Source: JAJEFO01 sp009843725
Lineage (GTDB): Bacteria > Pseudomonadota > Alphaproteobacteria > Rhodobacterales > Rhodobacteraceae
Direction of reading: 5' to 3'
Length of the DNA: 64,000 bases
Assembly (NCBI GenBank): GCA_965243215.1
Contig: CBDEUJ010000005.1
Coordinates: 1,426,001 to 1,490,000 of the forward strand
Below the pieces are notes generated by a model. That model saw nothing but the letters and a program-made list of their open reading frames with translations, searched no databases and had not been told where the DNA came from. Positions 42,201-50,484 of the stretch are shown here, one piece after another. Position numbers and translations under genes: made by a program. Numbering within the stretch: position 1 is the first letter of the stretch; the number at the start of each line of letters is the position of its first letter.

Positions 42201-43556
42201 ATGAGTGCCAAGCCCGAGAGCAACTATGACGTCATTGTCGCAGGAGGCGGTGCAGGCGGCGTTGGCGCCGCCCTTGGGGCCGCCGGAGCTGGCGCCAGGG
42301 TCCTTTTGGTCGAAAAGTACGGCTTTCTTGGTGGTGCGGCCACCAGCTCGAATGTCCTGGCGTATTGCGGGTTCTTTCAACAGGGGCCCGAACCGGTCAA
42401 GGCAGTTGGCGGAGTTGCCGATCTTGTGCTGCACGAACTCGCAAGCCTGGGCCTGAGCTGCGCCCCGTTCCGTTCCCCAACCACGCACAACTGGATCATA
42501 CTGCTGGAGTCCGAGGCGGTGAAGCTCGCGCTGGATCGCGTCCTCGCTGCGTGTGGCGTGCACCTTCTGCTGCATACGCGCGTCGCTGCGGTCACCCGAA
42601 CCGCAGACCGGCTCCAGTCCGTGACCCTAGCGGGCATGGACGGACGTCGGCGTGTCGCGGCAGAATCCTTTGTCGACGCAACCGGCGATGCCAACCTTGC
42701 CCTGATTGCGGGGCTGCCGTGCCGAACGGGCAATGGCGAGAGTCACCTGCAGGCGGCAACGGGCCCGATTCGCGTCGGCGGTCGCGACAAGACAGTGCCG
42801 ATCGACAGAGAAAAGATCGTGGAGGCGTTCAAGGAATACAACAAGACCGGTGCGCACCCGACCGCACGACCGGATGGCGGCATCTTTGCCGAAGTGCCGG
42901 TGACTGGCGACATGTGGTGGATGATGTACGACCACAAGATGGCGGACCTGACCTCCGAGAGTTTCACGCAGGCCGAGCAGGCGGCACGTTCGGCGGCAAG
43001 CGACTACGTGAGAGTGCTTCGTGAAAACGTGCCCGGATTCGAAGGCGCCTATCTTCTGCAGACAGGTCCACAGATAGGCATCCGGGAAAGTCGCCACCCG
43101 CCTGCCCGCTACGAGCTGACCGGCGAAGATCTTCTGAGCGGCCGGCTTCGCCCGGACGGTGTCGCCCGGGCGGCCTGGCCCATCGAGGATCATGCAATCC
43201 CCGGACGGCCCGCCTACAAGAGCATCGGTGGCAATGGATATGCTGACATCCCGATGGACTGCTTGCGCGCGCGCGGCCTCGACAACCTGTATTATGCCGG
43301 AAGGACCATTGGCGCGGATTCCGCCGCATACGCCTCGATCCGGGTGATGGGCACCGCATTCGCGACCGGGGAGGCCGCAGGCGCGGCTGCCGCGAAATCC
43401 GTCAGCCAGGCTGTCGAGAGTCGAAATGATTGGACTCAGTGGGGAACACCCGACCTAAGGCGACCAACGGCGACCAGGGGCAACCGGGCCAACAAAATAA
43501 GGGCTTTCGCGGAAATCATGCCGCCGAACGCCATGTTCCCCAGAATCGGCGGGTGA
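42201..43556 (+). CDS. FAD-dependent oxidoreductase paralogue 2, 3' end replaced by prophage edge
   Basis: The 451-codon frame has the same signatures as paralogue 1: VIVAGGGAGGVGAALGAAGAGARVLLVEK, FLGGAATSSNVLAYCG, FVDATGDANLALIAG, QIGIRESRH and YYAGRTIGADSAAYASIRVMGTAFATGEAAG. After about residue 408 (AAAKSVSQAVESR) the sequence no longer resembles a flavoprotein and runs through repeat-rich prophage-edge DNA to a chance stop. The helix that normally closes the FAD domain is mostly missing. It may still fold, but is probably inactivated. Confidence 0.78.
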   Translation: MSAKPESNYDVIVAGGGAGGVGAALGAAGAGARVLLVEKYGFLGGAATSSNVLAYCGFFQQGPEPVKAVGGVADLVLHELASLGLSCAPFRSPTTHNWIILLESEAVKLALDRVLAACGVHLLLHTRVAAVTRTADRLQSVTLAGMDGRRRVAAESFVDATGDANLALIAGLPCRTGNGESHLQAATGPIRVGGRDKTVPIDREKIVEAFKEYNKTGAHPTARPDGGIFAEVPVTGDMWWMMYDHKMADLTSESFTQAEQAARSAASDYVRVLRENVPGFEGAYLLQTGPQIGIRESRHPPARYELTGEDLLSGRLRPDGVARAAWPIEDHAIPGRPAYKSIGGNGYADIPMDCLRARGLDNLYYAGRTIGADSAAYASIRVMGTAFATGEAAGAAAAKSVSQAVESRNDWTQWGTPDLRRPTATRGNRANKIRAFAEIMPPNAMFPRIGG

Positions 43557-43666
43557 ATCGTTTCGATGGACTCAAAACCGCCGCTTGTTCCCCAAAATCG
43601 GCAAAATGTGGGGAACATCGCACATGGGGAACATCGTTCGCGTCTGTTCCTCAAAAGTGGGGAACA
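43440..43666. repeat. Cluster of seven TGGGGAACA motifs at the prophage edge
   Basis: TGGGGAACA occurs directly at 43440-43448, 43609-43617, 43625-43633 and 43658-43666, and inverted (TGTTCCCCA) at 43534-43542 and 43586-43594, with TGTTCCTCA at 43645-43653. Three of the motifs are flanked by AATCGGC or ATCG. Pairs form a 32-bp inverted structure (43586-43617) and a 22-bp near-palindrome (43645-43666). Such arrays at the ends of transposable phages are transposase-binding sites. Confidence 0.75.
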
Positions 43667-43675
43667 AACCCGCCT

Positions 43676-44158
43676 TCACAGCTGCCCTGCCAGCCAGTCG
43701 CGCACCAGCAGCTCGACCTCGGCCGCGTCGTCGCGCGACAGGCCCAGGAACTCCCGCGCCTCGATGTCGCCCCACGGGATCGGCTGCCCGGTCGCCGTCG
43801 ATCCAAACGCTCCCTTGGCCGCGCCGAACTGGTGCGTGCCCGCGTATTCCATCGGGCTGCCGACGTCGACGTGCGTGCGAGCGGCGTTGTAGTTGATGGT
43901 GCCGCTCAGGTAGCCGGCCAGCGTAAGGACCTTGTCCTTGTTCCGCTTCTTTCGCTTCCGGTAGCTTTCGGAAAGCGGCTTCCACGGCCTGCCAGACGGA
44001 TCGGTCTGGCTCCTGAAGCGATCTTTCGTCGTGCGGACCAGGTATTCTCCAATGTCCGCAAAAACGGGCGTCAGGTCGCGCCCAGCGTCGGCCAACTTGC
44101 CAAGGCGCCTGCCTGCAGCATCCAGACCGATCAGTTCAAGGCGAAGCGAGGCCGGCAT
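43676..44158 (-). CDS. Phage virion morphogenesis protein (gpG-like)
   Basis: A 160-residue protein starting MPASLRLELIGLDAAGRRLG with IGEYLVRTTKDRFRSQTDPSGRPW and the SPMEYAGTHQFGA segment, typical of the phage virion morphogenesis/tail completion family (PF05069, Mu gpG-like). ATG 44158 was chosen because the conserved domain begins there and it follows the upstream stop by 1 nt; the longer frame is low-complexity. It is the last late gene before the prophage edge. Confidence 0.8.
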   Translation of the reverse strand: MPASLRLELIGLDAAGRRLGKLADAGRDLTPVFADIGEYLVRTTKDRFRSQTDPSGRPWKPLSESYRKRKKRNKDKVLTLAGYLSGTINYNAARTHVDVGSPMEYAGTHQFGAAKGAFGSTATGQPIPWGDIEAREFLGLSRDDAAEVELLVRDWLAGQL

Positions 44159-44159
44159 G

Positions 44160-44486
44160 TCAGCCGTGGCGTGCGACGTGATCCGCGTAGGCGCCGGCGT
44201 CGTCGTATTCGCGGGGCACCAGGTCGTCGAGCGGGATGGTCTCGTCGTCATCGTCCTGGCGCATGTCCAGGACAGAAGCGACGCCCGACTTCGCCAGCTG
44301 CTCGTTCACGTCCTGCTCGGACTGCATCTTGTTGGCCAAGTAGCGCTCGCCTTCCGTCATCTCGGACTCGGGCTTCGGCTCGTCGAACAGCGTGCTGTCA
44401 GGAAACTCCGCAAGAAACTGATCGCGCGTCAGCTCCCTCACCACGACCGACTGCGTGGCCTTGTCCCACGTTTCGACCTTAACCAT
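44160..44486 (-). CDS. Small acidic phage protein
   Basis: A 108-residue protein (MVKVETWDKATQSVVVRELT) with an acidic, charged C-terminal half (DMRQDDDDETIPLDDLVPREYDD). Not recognised. It overlaps the end of the MuF-fusion gene by 8 nt and sits directly before the gpG-like gene, so it is part of the late operon and could be an antidote or chaperone for the fused enzyme domains, which is only inference. Confidence 0.65.
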   Translation of the reverse strand: MVKVETWDKATQSVVVRELTRDQFLAEFPDSTLFDEPKPESEMTEGERYLANKMQSEQDVNEQLAKSGVASVLDMRQDDDDETIPLDDLVPREYDDAGAYADHVARHG

Positions 44487-46644
44487 CGATCTCCTCGACC
44501 TCGATTTCCAGAACCCCTCGGTCCTGGTAACGGTTCCTTACAATAAGTCTCGTTCCCGCCTTTAGCAAGACCTCGGCCTCGCCGCCGTAGGCCGAGAGCT
44601 TCCGGATGTCCTTGCCGTGGCGCGCTTTCACGATAAACCTGGTGTTGCGGCTGAAAGCCTTCGACCTGCTGCTTGACGTGCTCGAAAACCCTGCCCAGAC
44701 GTGCTCGCTGCCCACCGTGTAGGCCGCCTGCTCGTCGGCGCTGAGCTGCGCCCCGCGATAGAACGTGCCCTTTCTGTCCGGCAGCTTGTCCAACCCGTCG
44801 TTGAGCGTGAGCGCGTAGTCGGCCACCCGCTTCGAGGGCGCACGGCCCGCCTTGTCCGCCTCGCGAAGCTCCCTGTTCACGGCATTGTAGTGCGTCCAGC
44901 CGCGATGCTCGGTCGTGTAGGAATAGGCCGAGGCAAGCTCGGGATCCGTCATGTTCCCGCCCGGCGCGCCGCCGGCGACCTTCCGCTTTCCGGTCGTCAG
45001 CGCCTGCGCAAACCACGCGCCCATCGCCGCTTTTGTCCGTGCCTGGTGCGCGTCGATCCCCTTGGCCGCTCGCATGGCCGCGCGCACGCGGGGCCGGATC
45101 TCGCTCTCCAGCTGCCGCGCCCGCCGCGCCATCAGCGTGCGGATCGCGGCGACGTCCGCCTCGGCCACACCCGCCACTTCCGGCGCAAGGCGCTTGAAGC
45201 CGTCCGTCCGCTTGCCCAGCTCGGTGATCGCCTTGATCTGGAGAAGCGCGCCCTGCCCGAGGTCGTCTGCCGATCCGTAGCCCGCCGCCTGCAGCACCTT
45301 GGCGTAGGCCGGGTTCCGCTGCGCGTCGGCGAAGCCGTCCCACTCGGTGATCCGGTCCAGCCGCTCCATCGGCTTGCGGCCCGCCCGCGCGCGCATGAGC
45401 AGCGAGCCGCCCTGGTCGATCCGCGCGACCGACTTCCATGTCGTGCGCGTCGCAACCACGTTGTCCAGGCTCAGGCCAACGGCGTCCCAGTTGGCGAGCC
45501 AGGCGTCCGCCGCGTAGCCCTTCAGGGTTTCCCTGGAGCGGCCCTTGGGCAAGCCCTTGAGGCTGCCGAGCGTGCCGATGTGGTCGACGATCCCGTTGGC
45601 CACGCCGACGATCCGCTCGCCGTCGCGCACCAGCTCGGACACCGGCGCCTCGAGGCCGAGCTCGCGGTAGGCGCGGTTGGCAACGGCCTCTCCGTAGGCC
45701 TGCGCCGGGTCTTCGTAAAACTTGACGTAGCGGGTGACGCCGTCCGATCCGGCAAAGAGGCCGCCGGGGTTGCTGCCGGCCTGCTTTCCGACCTGGCGCG
45801 CGGTGGCGTCGGCGCGCGTGATCTCCCCGATCGCCCACGGATCTGCGGCGGGCTTGCGAACCGCTGACTGGCCTGGCGCGTAGGCGAAACCGGGATCGAT
45901 GCCCTCGGGCACCTCGACCGTGCGCGGGCTGGGTCCGGTCGCGCCCACGGTGACGGTGCGCGTCCTGATCGCCGGCGCCTTGTCCGGTCCCTTCTTGCCG
46001 AGCCGCTCCAGGTCGCGGGCGTTCAGCGCCTCGACGTAGCATTTGCAGCCCCATCCGTTGATCGGGTAGTGCGTGTCCCACCACGGATCGTCGTGGCGGA
46101 GCACCATGCCGTCCCAGGCGAGGTGCTGCTCGCGCGGATTCTCGGATGCGTGGCTGTGCCGGTAGCGCCAGAACGGCCGCCGCTCCGCGCCCTCCTTCAT
46201 CTGCCGGTAGCGCCCCGCCGAATACGACGACCGGATGTTGGTGTCGTAGATCACCCGCGTGCGCCAGTTGCGCCCGCCCTTGTAGCTCCAGCCGTGCTTC
46301 GCGACGATCCCGTCGAAGGCTTCGCGGAACTTCGCGATGGTCGTGCCCTCGGCGATCGCGGAGTCGACGGCCTGGCGCAGGTCGCCCACCAGGTCCGCGT
46401 GCGCCGCGCCGGCCACAACGAAGGCGCGGTCGTGCTCCTCCTGCCAGATGTCCGTCCAGGACTGCGTGCCGAGGTCGATCTTGTCCCTGAAGAAGCGCAC
46501 CTGCTCGATGAAAGGCTGCTTCACGTGGTTCAGCGAGGCGGACGCCAGCTCGACCGGCGATTCAGCGACGTCGTAACGCCCGGCCAGCGCGGCGGTTGCA
46601 AGCGCGGGGCCGAGCGCGTCCACGGCTTCCTCCAGATCGGGCAC
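44479..46644 (-). CDS. MuF head protein fused to kinase-like and ADP-ribosyltransferase domains
   Basis: A 721-residue fusion. Residues about 30-210 are the MuF minor head domain (FIEQVRFFRDKIDLGTQSWTDIW, NWRTRVIYDTNIRSSYSAGRY, HYPINGWGCKC). Residues about 290-460 resemble HipA/PI-kinase-like kinases, with K308 in YVKFYED, NWDAVGLSLDN (D387/N395) and the metal Asp D410 in RIDQGG. Residues about 565-721 are an R-S-E ADP-ribosyltransferase: R630 (FYRGAQ), the F-S-x-T-S motif at 653-657 and E689-A-E691. The first 28 residues read as the end of a portal protein, so the true MuF start may be internal; GTG 46644 is simply the first start in frame. Confidence 0.85.
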   Translation of the reverse strand: MPDLEEAVDALGPALATAALAGRYDVAESPVELASASLNHVKQPFIEQVRFFRDKIDLGTQSWTDIWQEEHDRAFVVAGAAHADLVGDLRQAVDSAIAEGTTIAKFREAFDGIVAKHGWSYKGGRNWRTRVIYDTNIRSSYSAGRYRQMKEGAERRPFWRYRHSHASENPREQHLAWDGMVLRHDDPWWDTHYPINGWGCKCYVEALNARDLERLGKKGPDKAPAIRTRTVTVGATGPSPRTVEVPEGIDPGFAYAPGQSAVRKPAADPWAIGEITRADATARQVGKQAGSNPGGLFAGSDGVTRYVKFYEDPAQAYGEAVANRAYRELGLEAPVSELVRDGERIVGVANGIVDHIGTLGSLKGLPKGRSRETLKGYAADAWLANWDAVGLSLDNVVATRTTWKSVARIDQGGSLLMRARAGRKPMERLDRITEWDGFADAQRNPAYAKVLQAAGYGSADDLGQGALLQIKAITELGKRTDGFKRLAPEVAGVAEADVAAIRTLMARRARQLESEIRPRVRAAMRAAKGIDAHQARTKAAMGAWFAQALTTGKRKVAGGAPGGNMTDPELASAYSYTTEHRGWTHYNAVNRELREADKAGRAPSKRVADYALTLNDGLDKLPDRKGTFYRGAQLSADEQAAYTVGSEHVWAGFSSTSSSRSKAFSRNTRFIVKARHGKDIRKLSAYGGEAEVLLKAGTRLIVRNRYQDRGVLEIEVEEIDG

Positions 46645-46790
46645 GGGCGCGCGCGGCGAGCGCGTCCACTCGTCCGTCGCGTCAAGCTGTTGCCGGAAAC
46701 CTTCCAGGTTGTCGCTGGCAACAAGATCCGCGCGGATCCGCTCCGCCCAGCCGTCGACGGCCGGGCCGAACGCGCGTCCGGCGCGATCGC

Positions 46791-48143
46791 TCAGTGCATC
46801 GAGCGTCTGGCTCGTCTCGTCTGGCGCTTCGGGTGGCCCGCCGGCCCCGTAAAATGCTCGATCAAGGCGCCTGCAAGGGCGCTTTCATCGTCGTTTTCGG
46901 GGGCTTCCTGTCCGGGCTGCATCTCCGGCTGGGGCTTCTCCTCCCACTCGCCGCCGTAGACGTCGCGCACGTGCTGCTCGGTCGGCCTGAGCCCGGTCGT
47001 GGCGGAAATGATGGCCTCGCGCTTGGCGCGGGCGTCGAGGTCCTCGGGCGGCTCGGCGTCGTGGCGGATGATCGGCGTCATCGCGGTGGGGAAGTTCCAC
47101 GCGGTCAGCCACCGGGCGATCGTGTCGTTCAGCGCCTCGTCAAGCAAATGCGCGTCGGCCGCGACGGTCTCGTCGCGCACGTCCTGCTGCACTTCCGCTG
47201 TGCCGCGCCACGGCCCCTGGTCCGTGGTCGAGGACTGGCCGAGCAGGACCGTCGTGATCAGCTGGTCGCAGTACTTCAGGAACGCCTCGAAACTGTCGCC
47301 CGTCCGCGCCTTCTGCTCCAGCAGCTCAAGCATGACGTCCTCGGGCACCGCGACGCCGGTGCCGGTCGCGGCCGCCTGGACAAGCTCCAGCAGCCGCTCC
47401 TGCTCCTTTTTCGTCGCCGAGGGATGGTACTTGCCGACGACGGCGGGCGTGCCGAAGCGCTCCAGCGCGACGGCCCAGAACTGGAACCCGTGCCGCTTCA
47501 TCCAGACCGGCCAGTAGCACCAGCGCGCGAGGCCAGGCGCGAAGGGCAGGTCGTCGTGCTCGCCCGCACGCGCCAGGACGACGAACTTGCGGTCGGGCAC
47601 CAGCTCGCCGTCCGGCATCTTCAGCGTGCGCAGCAGCAGCTGTCCGTCCTCGTTCCACCAGAAGCGGTCGGGCGAGCGCACCTTCAGGTCCTTCAGTCCG
47701 ATGCCGCCGTCGTCGCGCATCCACGTCGCCTCGGCCACGGCCCAGCCATACCAGACGCCGTTCAGGAGCTGGCGGCAGATCCGGCGGAACTTGAGCTTGC
47801 GCAGCCGCTTCTCAAGGTCCTCGGCCGCCGCCTTGTCGATCGCCGACTCGCCGCCCGGCTCGACCTCCCAGGGCACGGACACCGCCGCGTTGAGCCGCTG
47901 CTCCAGCGCCGGCGCGCAGCGCTCGTCCCTGAGCGTCTGGCGGTAGACCTGCAGCTCGTGCGCCTGGACGTAGCCCGTGGTGGCATCGCGCGCGGGCGAG
48001 GTCGGGTGCAGCGGCAGCTCGCCGATGTAGGGCGCCAGGAGACCCTCCATCTTCGAGGGCGCGATCTCGCCCATGCGCGGCCGCGCGGGCGTGCGCTGCA
48101 TCGGCAGGCCCTGGGCGTTCAAGAGAATTGGCAGGTCGGCCAT
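46791..48143 (-). CDS. Phage portal protein (DUF935, Mu gp29-like), frameshifted near its 3' end
   Basis: The 450-codon frame matches DUF935 portals (MEGLLAPYIGELPLHPTSPAR, NGVWYGWAVAEATW, RFGTPAVVGKYHPSATKKEQ, LLGQSSTTDQGPWRGTAEVQQDV). After residue about 427 the tail HFTGPAGHPKRQTRRARRSMH is unlike the family. The expected C-terminal sequence (DRAFYGAGGPPEAPDE, LDALSDRAGRAFGPAVDGW and onward) continues in the frame shared with the MuF gene. One missing base near 46861-46866 explains this. The portal may be defective or read by frameshifting. Confidence 0.85.
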   Translation of the reverse strand: MADLPILLNAQGLPMQRTPARPRMGEIAPSKMEGLLAPYIGELPLHPTSPARDATTGYVQAHELQVYRQTLRDERCAPALEQRLNAAVSVPWEVEPGGESAIDKAAAEDLEKRLRKLKFRRICRQLLNGVWYGWAVAEATWMRDDGGIGLKDLKVRSPDRFWWNEDGQLLLRTLKMPDGELVPDRKFVVLARAGEHDDLPFAPGLARWCYWPVWMKRHGFQFWAVALERFGTPAVVGKYHPSATKKEQERLLELVQAAATGTGVAVPEDVMLELLEQKARTGDSFEAFLKYCDQLITTVLLGQSSTTDQGPWRGTAEVQQDVRDETVAADAHLLDEALNDTIARWLTAWNFPTAMTPIIRHDAEPPEDLDARAKREAIISATTGLRPTEQHVRDVYGGEWEEKPQPEMQPGQEAPENDDESALAGALIEHFTGPAGHPKRQTRRARRSMH

Positions 48144-48144
48144 G

Positions 48145-49668
48145 TCACATCCCCATCATTCCGACGCTGTGAAGCTGCTGGACGCCGTGGTCGCCCGCCT
48201 CGTAACGCTCGCCCGCGCGGGAGGCGAGCGGCGCACCGATATGGCCGTCAATCTCGCCGCCGCAGTGGTTCGACGCGTGCGCGGCCAGCGCCAGCGCCAT
48301 GCCCGCGTCGCCGTGCCGCTGGCCTTTCTTGTCCGTCTTGCCTTCGGGGATCCGCGGCACGCCCTTCACGAGCTGAAAGGCGCGCAGGTCCTCCAGCACG
48401 TCGTCGTGACGCGGGATCCGGATCAGGTCGTCCTCGAACAGCGTCTTGAAGGGCGGCATGAACTCCCGGTACCACGGCTCGGTGGACATGACCGGCTCGA
48501 TCCGCGAGCCGTATGCGTCGACCATCGCCTCCGCGAGGTAGCTGCCGTTGCCGCGCGCGTCGAACGCGCCGCCCGCAAAACGGGGCAGCCGGTCGCAGAT
48601 GAAACGCACCGCCTGGACCTGCTGCGCGTGCGGGACGTTGCGCATCTCCAGGAGAAACGGGCACGTGCGCCTGAGCGTCGCGCCGATCTCGACGGGCGCG
48701 TAGACCGAAAGGTCGCCCGTGCGCGCGAAGTCGCCGCCGATCACGTGACGCCGCGCGCGATCGAGCTTCCTGAGCAGCGGCAGGATCTCGGCGTCGAGCC
48801 AGTCCTGCAGCTCGGCGCGTCTGGCCGGCTCCGGCCAGCCGTTGAACTCCTTCGTGCCGTCAAAGCGCACGACGGGCGCGTCGAACATCCGGCTCTCGAT
48901 CAGGACGCGGCTGAGCCAGACGCCGGCGCCGTGGCGGGGCACGCACATCAGCTCCTCGTCGGCGTCCTCGGTCGTGCGGTAGCCCGACAGGATCTCCGCG
49001 CGCCAGTCGGCGGCGTAGCTGCCGTGCCAGTCCTCCCCCTTGATCGTGCAGACGCGCCGCGCCAGGCCGTCCGCGATCGCGTCGTCGAGCGTGATGCGGT
49101 GCAGCGCGGCCTTCACCTTGCCCGCGCGAATGTCGACGATCAGCTCGTTGAACTCGCTCTCGTCGCCGTTGTGGGTCGAGATGATGCGCACCTTGCCGCC
49201 CCACTGCCGCACTGCCAGCGCCGCCTTCAGGAGCGCGGCCAGGTCGTCGCAGAACGCGGCCTCGTCGATGATCACGATGTCGCCCGGCTTGCCCTTCGAG
49301 CGCAGGACGCGCGGGTTGCCGGGGAGCGCGATGATGTGCTTGCCGTTCGGGAAGTCGATGCGGAACTTTTTCATCTCCCGCTCGTCGACGATCTCGATCT
49401 CCTCGATCACCTCGCTGCAGGCGTGGTTGAACTTGCGGGCCCACTCCGCGCAGTCGTTGATGTAGGTCTCCGTCATGTCCTTGTTGTAGGACATGTACCA
49501 GATGTTCCCCTTGCCCTCGGCCGCGTGGATGACGCGCTCGCCGGCGTCGCCCCAGCTCAGGCCGATGCGCCGGCCCTTCTCGCAGACGCCGAGCTGCGCG
49601 TCTTCCTCGTTCCACGCGCTCTGGTAGGGAAGCAGGAGCGGCAGGCCGTCGTCGGCAAAGTCGAACAT
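48145..49668 (-). CDS. Phage terminase large subunit (Mu gp28-like)
   Basis: A 507-residue ATPase-nuclease that packages DNA. The ATPase part has the altered Walker A EKGRRIGLSWG, Walker B DIVIIDEAAF and coupling STHNGD. The nuclease part has the acidic cluster IGGDFARTGD and later GDAGMALALA. It begins 1 base into the stop of the small terminase gene and is followed by the portal, the usual Mu order. Confidence 0.92.
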   Translation of the reverse strand: MFDFADDGLPLLLPYQSAWNEEDAQLGVCEKGRRIGLSWGDAGERVIHAAEGKGNIWYMSYNKDMTETYINDCAEWARKFNHACSEVIEEIEIVDEREMKKFRIDFPNGKHIIALPGNPRVLRSKGKPGDIVIIDEAAFCDDLAALLKAALAVRQWGGKVRIISTHNGDESEFNELIVDIRAGKVKAALHRITLDDAIADGLARRVCTIKGEDWHGSYAADWRAEILSGYRTTEDADEELMCVPRHGAGVWLSRVLIESRMFDAPVVRFDGTKEFNGWPEPARRAELQDWLDAEILPLLRKLDRARRHVIGGDFARTGDLSVYAPVEIGATLRRTCPFLLEMRNVPHAQQVQAVRFICDRLPRFAGGAFDARGNGSYLAEAMVDAYGSRIEPVMSTEPWYREFMPPFKTLFEDDLIRIPRHDDVLEDLRAFQLVKGVPRIPEGKTDKKGQRHGDAGMALALAAHASNHCGGEIDGHIGAPLASRAGERYEAGDHGVQQLHSVGMMGM

Positions 49669-50171
49669 CAGGCCTCCCTCAGGGCGCGCCTGAGCTCGTC
49701 GGCGGTGGCGCCGTCCAGCCCCTTGCGCCTGATCACCCTCTCCTGGCGCTCGGACGCCTCGGCCAGCACCTTGCGGCGCTCGGCCCGCACCGCGATGCCG
49801 GCCCGCGAGGCCTTCGCAAGCGCGGTCACCGCCGACGCCAGCGCCTTCGGGTCCTTCTCCTCGCTCGCCAGGAGCACGTCGAACATGCTCTGCTGGGCGA
49901 TCCGCAGCGCGGCCTCGGAAATCGCGCCCTGGTCGTCGGGCGACCCGGCAATGAGCGCCTCGGCCTGCTCCGTCGCGACCCTGACGGCGTCGATGCGCCG
50001 CTTCAGCAGCCCGCCGTGTTCCTGGAGCGCCGTCTTGCCGATCTCGTAGCCTTCGCCCGAAAGCCAGGCCACCAGGTCACGGTATCCGCCAAACCCGCCC
50101 TCGACGAGCCGGCGGTCCAGCTCCGCGCGGACCTCGGACGGAAGCAGGTCGACCTTGCGCGGCGACGGCAC
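49668..50171 (-). CDS. DUF3486 protein, putative small terminase (Mu gp27-like)
   Basis: A 167-residue helical protein starting MPSPRKVDLLPSEVRAELDRRLVEGGFGGYRDLVAWLSGEGYEIGKTALQ, the DUF3486 pattern of an N-terminal DNA-binding helix pair followed by long helices. It sits directly before the large terminase, the position of Mu gp27. Confidence 0.87.
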   Translation of the reverse strand: MPSPRKVDLLPSEVRAELDRRLVEGGFGGYRDLVAWLSGEGYEIGKTALQEHGGLLKRRIDAVRVATEQAEALIAGSPDDQGAISEAALRIAQQSMFDVLLASEEKDPKALASAVTALAKASRAGIAVRAERRKVLAEASERQERVIRRKGLDGATADELRRALREA

Positions 50172-50175
50172 GGCG

Positions 50176-50484
50176 TCAGCCCTGCAGCGCGGGCCGCGCG
50201 ATGCCGGGCTCGCAGTCGACGCGGTACTCGACCAGGTCCGTGCCGTGCCGCGACAGCGTCGCGCGCCACGGGTCCAGCTCCGAGCGCTCGACGTCGATCA
50301 GCTTGCGCTTGTCCAGGTAGTCGAGCTGGTCGCGCAGCGCGTCGCGCGTGACGCCTATGTAGGCGGCGTCGACGACGCGCTGGAGCATCGGCTCGGTCGC
50401 GCCGAGGCGGCCGCCGACGTGCAGCGTGCGCAGGATCTCCCACCGGATCCCGGGCAGCATCTTGAGGTGTGTCGGATCCGTCAT
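50176..50484 (-). CDS. Phage winged-helix protein, Mu gp26-like
   Basis: A 102-residue protein (LPGIRWEILRTLHVGGRLGATEPMLQRVVDAAYIGVTRDALRDQLDYLDKRKLIDVERSE) that reads as a winged helix-turn-helix. It is conserved in this position between DUF2730 and the small terminase in Mu-like phages. Precise function unknown. Confidence 0.75.
   Translation of the reverse strand: MTDPTHLKMLPGIRWEILRTLHVGGRLGATEPMLQRVVDAAYIGVTRDALRDQLDYLDKRKLIDVERSELDPWRATLSRHGTDLVEYRVDCEPGIARPALQG

Noticed and set aside
43440..43666. CRISPR array
   Set aside because: The repeated unit is only 9 bp, occurs in both orientations and has irregular spacing; no cas genes are near.
46596..50049. Plus-strand frames of 617 and 658 codons through the terminase-portal region
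   Set aside because: Shadows of the leftward portal and terminase genes, which have clear family motifs; the plus-strand products are low-complexity and without domains.
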